Assembly: GCA_963639765.1 (NCBI GenBank)
Contig: CAVHXA010000013.1
Location: 1 to 56,454, forward strand
Direction: 5' to 3'
Length of the DNA: 56,454 nucleotides
Origin: CAVHXA01 sp963639765
Lineage (GTDB): Bacteria; Bacillota; Clostridia; Oscillospirales; Oscillospiraceae
Under the pieces are notes generated by a model. It made no database searches and was not told the DNA's origin. It saw nothing but the letters and a program-made list of their open reading frames with translations. The position numbers were made by a program, and so were the translations under genes. The stretch's first letter is position 1. Each line of letters starts with the position of its first letter. Positions 51,061-56,454 of the stretch are shown piece by piece.

Positions 51061-51092
51061 CCCGCCCTTCTGCAAGAAGCGGCGGGTTTTTT
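51061..51092 (+). terminator. metQNP terminator
   Basis: CCCGCCCTTCT (51061-51071) pairs with AGAAG(C)GGCGGG (51075-51086, one bulge), followed by T6. Confidence 0.9.
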
Positions 51093-51172
51093 CTTTTCTG
51101 TGTGCCGCAAACGTGCAACAAAGGCGCCTTTTCGGCGCAGGGGTGAGAGGATGTACAGGAAGGAGGGATTGC

Positions 51173-51469
51173 ATGAGAGCAGGGATCCGGGAGCGGCTTC
51201 GGGAAACCGAGCAGACCGCCCTTGCAAACGCGCGCCGCCTCGAGGCACTGTCCGCACGGCAGGACAGTCTGGAAAAGCTGGCCAATACGCTGGCGATTCT
51301 GGCCTCGGAGCAGGAGCATATCAAAACCGACGTGCAGGAGATCCGTCAGACGGTAAAGACTCTGGCCGAACGGCCCGCAAAGCGCTGGGAGCTTTTGCTG
51401 GAAAAGGGACTCGGCACGCTGATTGCAGCACTGGCCGGCTATTTTCTGGCCCGGCTGGGTTTGAATTGA
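51173..51469 (+). CDS. Small coiled-coil membrane protein (XhlA/holin-accessory-like)
   Basis: A 98-residue protein: a basic N-terminus, a coiled coil (about residues 10-70, ALSARQDSLEKLANTLAIL...) and one C-terminal membrane helix (GLGTLIAALAGYFLARLGLN). The arrangement is that of phage haemolysin/XhlA-like proteins, but no phage gene lies nearby, so a host or domesticated role is possible. AGGAGGGA at 51161-51168 fixes the start. Its last codons overlap the next promoter. Confidence 0.65.
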   Translation: MRAGIRERLRETEQTALANARRLEALSARQDSLEKLANTLAILASEQEHIKTDVQEIRQTVKTLAERPAKRWELLLEKGLGTLIAALAGYFLARLGLN

Positions 51470-51494
51470 CAATCCGCGCGGAAGCTGTTATACT
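51466..51494 (+). promoter_or_regulatory. Promoter ahead of the L,D-transpeptidase gene
   Basis: Consensus TTGACA (51466-51471, overlapping the previous stop), 17 bases, TATACT (51489-51494), start near 51501. Confidence 0.82.
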
Positions 51495-51511
51495 TTTCAT
51501 GGAGTAGTCCG

Positions 51512-51542
51512 TCCGGCAGGGCAAGCCTGCCGGATATTTTTT
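51512..51542 (+). terminator. Terminator immediately downstream of that promoter
   Basis: TCCGGCAGG/CCTGCCGGA stem (51512-51520, 51526-51534), then ATATTTTTT. It lies only about 12 bases after the predicted start, so it ends the upstream gene and could also abort most new transcripts. Confidence 0.82.
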
Positions 51543-51635
51543 CGGCAGTCCGGAGGCATCGGCAGACACAGACCCGGAGCACGCGGGTGCTTTTGCCTTC
51601 TGTTCGAATTCTGCCGGGCATATGAGGCGATGACC

Positions 51636-53327
51636 ATGCATGTATCCGTTTTCCGACGTTTTGTCTGTCTTTTGCTTGCGTTTGCTCTGCTGACTCTGCC
51701 GGCTCTGGCGAACGAAACGGAGCACTGGGCGGCAGAGGCCCTTTCCTGGGCGGCAGAAAACGGCCTGCTCAGCACCGACGCATCCGGCAGTCTCGACCCC
51801 GACGGCACCGTTACGGGCGCGCAGGCCGCAGTCATACTCTCCCGGCTGTTTGCACTTTCCGAATCGCAGCCCTATACGGGCGCGGCGGGAAGCTGGTATG
51901 CAGACGCCGCCGGAAAGGCACTGGCCGCGGGCTATCTGCCCGACGGGCTCGACCTCACCGCTCCGCTGACCCGTGCGCAGACCTGGCTGTTGCTGGAGTC
52001 TGCCTTTGGCCTGCAGCGGGCGCAGACCGACGAGGCCCGGCTTTCCCTCTGCGCGGACGCCGACCTGCTCACGCAGGACGAGGCCCGGGCGGCCTCGGCA
52101 CTGCTTGCCTGCGGTGTGCTTTCGGGCTATAACGGCAGGCTGGACCCGACCGGCACGGTCACACGCGCACAGCTGGCCGTTCTGCTGCAGCGGCTGATGC
52201 AGCGCGGGGGCGTGCAGACCTTTTCACAGGAGGCCACCGCGCTTCGTGACCTGACCGATGCAGGTGAGCTTCTGTTTGCCGGCGGGACAGACCGCGTGAA
52301 TCTCTATCAGGTCACCGCCGACACCATCACCGTCCGCTGCAGCCATCTGACCTCGCTTGCGATGGACGGAGTCTGTGCCGACACACTGGCACTGCTGCAG
52401 CAGAGCGGGTCGGTACGCATGGAGTGCGGCGACATCAAAACGCTGGTTCTGGGCGGCGGCGGGGGCAGCTTTTCGGGCGGAACGCTCGATTCGGTGCAGC
52501 TTGTGGGCAGCGGCGGCAGCTTTACCTTCTCCGACAGCACCGTCGGGCTGCTCATCATCAGCGGAAGCGGCAACACCGTTACCCTCGGTGCCGACGTGTC
52601 CGTGCAGACACTGGCCTTTACCGCCGGAAGCAGCGGCAATGTGGTGCATGCCGCCGGACAGCTGCAGACGCTGGAGCTGGACGGACAGACCAACCAGGTC
52701 GACGGCGCCGGTGTTGTGGAAACGGCAAACCTCCGCAGCGCGAAGTCCGTGCTGCTGCTGCACTGCGGTACCCTGAACAGCCTCGTCCCGGCAGAGCCGG
52801 AGCCCGAGCTTCCGGAAATCCTGCGTCTGACGGCGGCAGAGGCGGCAGAGCTTGCGAAAACCGTGTCCGGGACCTATACCGGGCAGGGGAGCGGAGACTA
52901 TGACACCCTCACCAAGGAGGCCTTTATCAACAGCTGCGGCTATACCAGTCAGACAGACTATCTTGTGTGGGTCAGCCGGTCTGCCCAGATGGTCAACATC
53001 TTTACCCGCACGGAGCAGGGCCTCTGGCAGCTCGACCGCAGCTGTCTCTGCGGCACGGGGCTTTCGGGCACCCCGGAGGGCGTGACCTATATCTTCGGCA
53101 AGCAGGACGGCTGGTTTACCTCCGGGTATACCGTGCTCTATGTGGTCAACTTCTATCCCAATACGGGCTATGCCTTTCACAGCCGGCTCTATTATCCCGG
53201 TACCGACACCATCTCGGACCCGGCCATCGGCTATCCCTGCTCCCACGGCTGCGTGCGTATGTATACCGAGGACGTGCAGTGGATGTGGGAGAACCTGCCC
53301 CTCTATACCACTGTTGTGATCTACTGA
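51636..53327 (+). CDS. Secreted SLH-domain L,D-transpeptidase with beta-solenoid-like spacer
   Basis: A 563-residue exported protein; the signal peptide ends near LTLPALA. Residues about 25-190 contain three S-layer-homology-like repeats (HWAAEALSWAAENGLLS; LTRAQTWLLLESAFG; VTRAQLAVLLQRLM) for anchoring to wall polymer. Residues about 215-400 are Gly/Ser/Val/Leu-rich short-strand repeats (LVLGGGGGSFSGGTLDSVQL) resembling a beta-solenoid. The C-terminus is a YkuD catalytic domain with YPCSHGCVRMY holding the catalytic His and Cys. It would cross-link peptidoglycan or attach proteins. ATG 51636 fits GAGG at 8 bases; 51630 is too close. Confidence 0.85.
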   Translation: MHVSVFRRFVCLLLAFALLTLPALANETEHWAAEALSWAAENGLLSTDASGSLDPDGTVTGAQAAVILSRLFALSESQPYTGAAGSWYADAAGKALAAGYLPDGLDLTAPLTRAQTWLLLESAFGLQRAQTDEARLSLCADADLLTQDEARAASALLACGVLSGYNGRLDPTGTVTRAQLAVLLQRLMQRGGVQTFSQEATALRDLTDAGELLFAGGTDRVNLYQVTADTITVRCSHLTSLAMDGVCADTLALLQQSGSVRMECGDIKTLVLGGGGGSFSGGTLDSVQLVGSGGSFTFSDSTVGLLIISGSGNTVTLGADVSVQTLAFTAGSSGNVVHAAGQLQTLELDGQTNQVDGAGVVETANLRSAKSVLLLHCGTLNSLVPAEPEPELPEILRLTAAEAAELAKTVSGTYTGQGSGDYDTLTKEAFINSCGYTSQTDYLVWVSRSAQMVNIFTRTEQGLWQLDRSCLCGTGLSGTPEGVTYIFGKQDGWFTSGYTVLYVVNFYPNTGYAFHSRLYYPGTDTISDPAIGYPCSHGCVRMYTEDVQWMWENLPLYTTVVIY

Positions 53328-53340
53328 TCCGGGCTTGCCA

Positions 53341-53391
53341 TGCCCGGGCCCGAACCGCTTCGCTTTCGTTCGGGCTCCGGATTTTTGCGGT
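53341..53391 (+). repeat. Dispersed 51-nt repeat, copy 1
   Basis: Identical at 50 of 51 positions to 56404-56454. It contains the stem CCCGAAC/GTTCGGG and ends TTTTTGCGGT. It lies 14 bases after the L,D-transpeptidase stop, in the same orientation. Confidence 0.9.
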
Positions 53392-53604
53392 CGGCTGCAG
53401 CGCACTCGCTGCGCTCGCACGTTTGCCGCCCGGGCAGGATTTTTGCCGACGTACACGCCGCAGTCAAAAATGATTCGAATTTCTTTGCGCCGGACGGCGC
53501 AAACTCTGCGAGGCTCCCCACCCCCTGACCCCCTCCCGGCGGGAGGGGGAACCTGATGGAGGTCCCTGCGGGGCTTGCCCCCTTGCAGGGGGTGGGAAGG
53601 GAGC

Positions 53605-53633
53605 TTGACAGGGCCTGCGGACCGTGCTAGGAT
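53605..53633 (+). promoter_or_regulatory. tRNA-Leu promoter
   Basis: TTGACA (53605-53610), 17 bases, TAGGAT (53628-53633). Confidence 0.82.
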
Positions 53634-53642
53634 AGTGTGGAC

Positions 53643-53727
53643 GCCGGTGTGGTGGAACAGGCAGACACCCGGGACTTAAAATCCCGTATCCCAAAAGGAT
53701 GTACGGGTTCGACCCCCGTCACCGGCA
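53643..53727 (+). tRNA. tRNA-Leu(TAA)
   Basis: An 85-base class II tRNA: acceptor GCCGGTG/CACCGGC, discriminator A, long variable arm, T-loop GTTCGACC, anticodon TAA at 53677-53679. CCA is not encoded. Confidence 0.93.
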
Positions 53728-53820
53728 CTCTCGTCCGGGCATCGTTTCGAAAACCGCAGGGTTTTCGTTCGGTGTTCGGATTTTCCTGTGGGCCGCATAG
53801 GCCGGAATACAGACACAGGG

Positions 53821-53846
53821 GCGGCCCTTTCGGGGGCCGCTCTTTT
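53821..53846 (+). terminator. tRNA-Leu terminator
   Basis: GCGGCCC (53821-53827) and GGGCCGC (53834-53840), then CTTTTT-type tract to 53846. Confidence 0.82.
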
Positions 53847-53935
53847 TGTGCGCAGCCGCAGTCCCCTGCAAGGAAAAGAGCTCCGCCCGGCGGACCGGAA
53901 CGGGCCGGTTTTTTGCTTTGTGTACGAAATAAGGC

Positions 53936-53964
53936 TTTACTTTTTTGCCGTTTTGGGTTATGAT
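53936..53964 (+). promoter_or_regulatory. Promoter of the SnoaL-like three-gene operon
   Basis: TTTACT (53936-53941), 17 bases, TATGAT (53959-53964). Confidence 0.55.
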
Positions 53965-54021
53965 GTATACGAATTAGTTGCTGCTTTTCATTTTCATCAT
54001 CGAAAAAGGAGGAATATGCGA

Positions 54022-54747
54022 ATGAAAAAGCTTCATCCCGATGCCCTGCTTGAGCGGCTGGAATGGCGGCGCGACATCAAAAACCTGATGGGTCGGATTT
54101 CCGCAGACTATTCCGTACGCGAAGAGGGACAGATCTACAGCCGCTACTGGAGCCGCCGCAGCGACGTCTGTCTGGGCATCAACGAGGGCTGGTATATCGG
54201 GCCCGAGGCCGTGGCGGGCTACTATAGCGCTCTGGACGACGAAATCCGGCTGGCCGCGCAGTGCGTAAAGCAGGACTTTCCCGAAAAGCTCGCGGACCTG
54301 AGCGACGAGCAGCTGCACGGTGTCGGCGCCATCAGCTACATTCCCGTCGACTCGCCGGTCATCGAAATTGCCGACGACGGCAAAACCGCCAAGGGACTGT
54401 TTAACATCCGCGGCTCCTACAGCAGAATCACCACCGCCGGTCCCATTGCCTACTGGCTTTTCGGCTGGGCCGCCGTGGACTTCATTCTGGAAGAAGGGGA
54501 GTTCAGAATCTGGCATATGCAGTGGCTGCGCAACGTAGACGTGCAGTGCGGGACGGCCTTTGGTCAGGAGCCCGAGCAGTTTGCCGAGATCGAAGCCTAT
54601 GCCCCCATGGCCGAGTTCCGGATGCCGCAGCCCACAAGGCCTGCGGTTCTGATGGAAAACTACCGTACCGACCGTCCCTTTACCCGGTCGCCAAAGGTCC
54701 CCGAGCCCTACGAAACCTTTGCCGACACCTTCAGCTACGGGCTGTGA
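54022..54747 (+). CDS. SnoaL/NTF2-like protein, paralogue 1
   Basis: A 241-residue cytoplasmic protein with a SnoaL_4/NTF2-like fold. The N-terminal helices (ERLEWRRDIKNLMGRISADY) and WSRRSDVCLGINEGWYIGPEAV match the family's first half, and SPVIEIADDGKTAKGLFNIRG and EEGEFRIWHMQWLRNVD the beta-sheet half. A 50-residue Pro-rich tail follows. The motif (S/T)P(V/L)(I/L)xxADDGxTA is shared with the two following genes. SnoaL-like enzymes include cyclases, isomerases and the bile-acid dehydratase BaiE; the activity here is unknown. The start at 54022 fits AAAGGAGG at 8 bases. Confidence 0.78.
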   Translation: MKKLHPDALLERLEWRRDIKNLMGRISADYSVREEGQIYSRYWSRRSDVCLGINEGWYIGPEAVAGYYSALDDEIRLAAQCVKQDFPEKLADLSDEQLHGVGAISYIPVDSPVIEIADDGKTAKGLFNIRGSYSRITTAGPIAYWLFGWAAVDFILEEGEFRIWHMQWLRNVDVQCGTAFGQEPEQFAEIEAYAPMAEFRMPQPTRPAVLMENYRTDRPFTRSPKVPEPYETFADTFSYGL

Positions 54748-54757
54748 AAGGAGAAGC

Positions 54758-55534
54758 ATGTTTCAGGAAAACAGAAAGGTCTATACCGACGACGAATACA
54801 TCGTGCGCATGTGGGAGAAAGAGGTCCTGCAGGATCTGGCGGCCCGGTTCATGTATGCCTGGTCCAACGGGCAGCGGCGTGAAGCCATAGACCGCTACTG
54901 GGTCCAGAAGACGCACAACCGGCGCGACGCCTCGTTTGGCGTAAACAACGGCTTTTATGTTGGCATCGACGAGGTAGTCCGCCATTTTGTCGCGCAATAC
55001 GAAGACGAGTGCAAAAACGACCTGAAGCTCTTTCAGGACGCGATGCCCGAAAAGGGGTATACGGCAGCGGACCTCGGTCTTGGCAAAACCACGCTGCACG
55101 ACTGCACCACGCCGCTTTTGTATATTGCAGACGACGGGCAGACGGCCCGCTATCTGTGCTACGACGTGGGCATGGATGCCACCGGCCGGCCCGACGGCAC
55201 CAGCAGCTCGTATTTCGAAATTGCCCTGTGCTTTATCGAGTTCATCCGCGAGGGTGACGACTGGAAAATCTGGCACGTGATCTGGCAGCACGACTTTTCC
55301 ATCGAGGCCGGCAAGGCCTATGAAGAGATGCCCCGGATCCTCTCCCCGCAGGACAACGCCGTTTTCACGCGGCACCACGGCAACCCAACCCGACCCTTTG
55401 ACGTATACGACGACATGTACGGCTGGGAATACATCTACTGGGACATGCCGGCTCCATACAAAACCTACGAGGAAGAAGAGGGCTACGGTCCACACGGCAA
55501 GGTCGGCAAAAAATACTATGACCGCATCATCTGA
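54758..55534 (+). CDS. SnoaL/NTF2-like protein, paralogue 2
   Basis: A 258-residue paralogue of the previous protein: VLQDLAARFMYAWSNGQRREA, ASFGVNNGFYVGIDEVVRHF, the shared TPLLYIADDGQTARYLCYDVG and EGDDWKIWHVIWQHDFSIEAG. Its tail is rich in Tyr/Glu/Pro. AAAGGAG precedes the ATG, 10 bases after the first gene. It likely forms an oligomer with its neighbours, since NTF2-like proteins are usually dimers or trimers. Function unknown. Confidence 0.78.
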   Translation: MFQENRKVYTDDEYIVRMWEKEVLQDLAARFMYAWSNGQRREAIDRYWVQKTHNRRDASFGVNNGFYVGIDEVVRHFVAQYEDECKNDLKLFQDAMPEKGYTAADLGLGKTTLHDCTTPLLYIADDGQTARYLCYDVGMDATGRPDGTSSSYFEIALCFIEFIREGDDWKIWHVIWQHDFSIEAGKAYEEMPRILSPQDNAVFTRHHGNPTRPFDVYDDMYGWEYIYWDMPAPYKTYEEEEGYGPHGKVGKKYYDRII

Positions 55535-55549
55535 GAAAGGAGCCGTTGT

Positions 55550-56362
55550 ATGAATACCAACCTCACAAGAGAGCAGCGCATCCACAATGTGGCTGCGGGT
55601 CAGATGGTCGAAGAGCTCAAGGGCAGACACGCCTATCTGCACGGTGTAAACTTTGGCCGCGAGGAATACGGCGTATTCTGGCTGCGCTCCACCGATACCA
55701 CCTGGGGGCACGGCTGGGGCCGTCTGATCGGCTATGACGAAATGTTCAAGGCCCACTGCGGCGCTGCCGCCGACGACATGTTCGGCTCTGCCAGATTTAC
55801 GAAATGGTTCGGCGACGAGCTCAACGGTCACGACCGCCGCTCCACCAACTGGGGCGCGAGCCATGTGCTGGCCTCGCCGGTCATCGAGGTTGCCGACGAC
55901 GGTCTGACGGCGCGCAGCTGGTACCTGACCCCGGGCACCATGATGAACCGCTTTGGCCGCGACGGCAAAACCCGCTCCGGCGGCTGGCTGTGGGAACGCT
56001 ATGGCTCCGACTTTGTATTCCAGGGCGGAAAATGGTGGTGGGCGCATGAGCAGGTCTGCCCGGATATTGCCGGCTCTCTTGACCGCGAAAACTGGGCCCG
56101 TACCATGTATGCCCGCTGCAAGAGCGGCAATCTGGGCCCCGCCCAGAGCGCCCCGAAAAACGCGGACCACGGTCCCCCGCGCACGGACAAGCAGACTCGT
56201 CACTACGAATGGAGTCTGTGGCAGACCGTGCAGCACACTGTGGACCCGCCAAAGCCCTATGCCCATCTGGACGAGGAGAACACCTATTCTCCCGGCTACA
56301 ACAAATTCGACGTGATTCTTCCGCAGAACCGTCAATACGGCGGAGATATCCTCGACGATTGA
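55550..56362 (+). CDS. SnoaL/NTF2-like protein, paralogue 3
   Basis: A 270-residue, more diverged paralogue: NVAAGQMVEELKGRHAYLHG, HGWGRLIGYDEMFKAHC, the shared SPVIEVADDGLTARSWYLTPG and FVFQGGKWWWAHEQVCPDIAG. The C-terminal 90 residues are Pro/Lys/Tyr-rich. AAAGGAG precedes the ATG, 15 bases after the second gene. Tryptophan enrichment in the sheet region differs from the other two and suggests a different pocket. Confidence 0.75.
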   Translation: MNTNLTREQRIHNVAAGQMVEELKGRHAYLHGVNFGREEYGVFWLRSTDTTWGHGWGRLIGYDEMFKAHCGAAADDMFGSARFTKWFGDELNGHDRRSTNWGASHVLASPVIEVADDGLTARSWYLTPGTMMNRFGRDGKTRSGGWLWERYGSDFVFQGGKWWWAHEQVCPDIAGSLDRENWARTMYARCKSGNLGPAQSAPKNADHGPPRTDKQTRHYEWSLWQTVQHTVDPPKPYAHLDEENTYSPGYNKFDVILPQNRQYGGDILDD

Positions 56363-56366
56363 TGCG

Positions 56367-56384
56367 GCCCGACATCTGTCGGGC
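56367..56384 (+). other. Hairpin after the SnoaL-like operon
   Basis: GCCCGAC/GTCGGGC with a 4-base loop, no T-run; 5 bases after the last stop. Confidence 0.5.
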
Positions 56385-56403
56385 AGACGCCACCCCCTTC
56401 CCG

Positions 56404-56454
56404 TGCCCGGGCCCGAACCGCTTCGCTTTCGTTCGGGCTCCGGAATTTTGCGGT
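56404..56454 (+). repeat. Dispersed 51-nt repeat, copy 2 (cut by window edge)
   Basis: One mismatch (A for T) to 53341-53391; it begins 41 bases after the third SnoaL-like gene and probably continues beyond the window. Confidence 0.9.

Larger units (their letters stand above)
53328..53642. other. GC-rich intergenic block of hairpins before tRNA-Leu
   Basis: This 315-base gap has no gene but a series of palindromes: the repeat at 53341-53391, GCAGCGC/GCTGCGC near 53397-53416, TTGCGCCG/CGGCGCAA (53485-53502), CCCCCTCCC/GGGAGGGGG (53529-53549) and a C/G-rich stem near 53565-53595. It looks like nested mobile or repetitive intergenic sequence. Confidence 0.6.

Noticed and set aside
51173..51469. 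Prophage holin module
   Set aside because: The single XhlA-like protein has no endolysin, tail or integrase gene around it.

Overview
The window looks like chromosome of an uncultured gut-type anaerobic Firmicute, probably Oscillospiraceae or a close Eubacteriales relative. The signs are moderately high GC, strong Shine-Dalgarno sites, sigma-A-like promoters, tRNA genes without an encoded CCA, an rpiB/prmA/hpf/lgt housekeeping set, ECF-type vitamin transporters and many lipoproteins whose lipobox is followed by a Glu/Ala/Thr-rich linker. The species assignment is inference.

Region 1 (1-3170) is visibly AT-richer: the tail of a sirtuin, an arsenic operon (arsR, an ArsP-type permease, a small thioredoxin-like protein, arsC) with two matching ArsR-like palindromes, and a broken DUF262 gene. 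It stops just before the terminator of a tRNA-Ser pair, as expected for a horizontally acquired island. Region 2 (3170-9000) holds tRNA-Ser(GCT), tRNA-Ser(TGA) and tRNA-Gln(CTG), an ogt-thioesterase-mobA operon, a lipoprotein, bioY and a tannase-like hydrolase with a Gly-Pro-Gly insert. Region 3 (9100-16760) holds an alanine/Na+ symporter, an MBOAT + DHHW O-acyltransferase pair, an ECF S component, ddl and a DUF1934 gene. Region 4 (16800-23430) holds argS with an MBL hydrolase, a GNAT, a fumarate-reductase-like flavoprotein and an overlapping HemW-like radical-SAM gene.

Region 5 (23434-37994) is transport-centred: two related orphan solute-binding lipoproteins flank a VanW protein, followed by a complete dppBCDFA peptide ABC operon whose binding protein reads as a circular permutation, and by an Old-Yellow-Enzyme/BaiCD-type reductase. 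Region 6 (38000-45700) is housekeeping: rpiB, a DUF4015 protein, prmA, hpf, a YmfF/YmfH-like M16 peptidase pair, lgt. Region 7 (45730-51470) has a His-rich Zn/Cd P-type ATPase behind a palindromic operator, a structured intergenic RNA candidate, and a metQNP methionine importer preceded by a Cys/Met-rich 35-codon leader peptide and an attenuator. Region 8 (51466-56454) has an SLH/L,D-transpeptidase, tRNA-Leu, three tandem SnoaL/NTF2-like paralogues and two copies of a 51-nt dispersed repeat.

The most notable observations are the circularly permuted peptide-binding protein (34090-35853), the Cys/Met leader-peptide attenuator of the met importer (48215-48564) together with a MetN lacking the full sensory domain, the tannase-like enzyme with a collagen-like insert, and the SnoaL-like triplet. 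These are read from sequence only; no database search was run.
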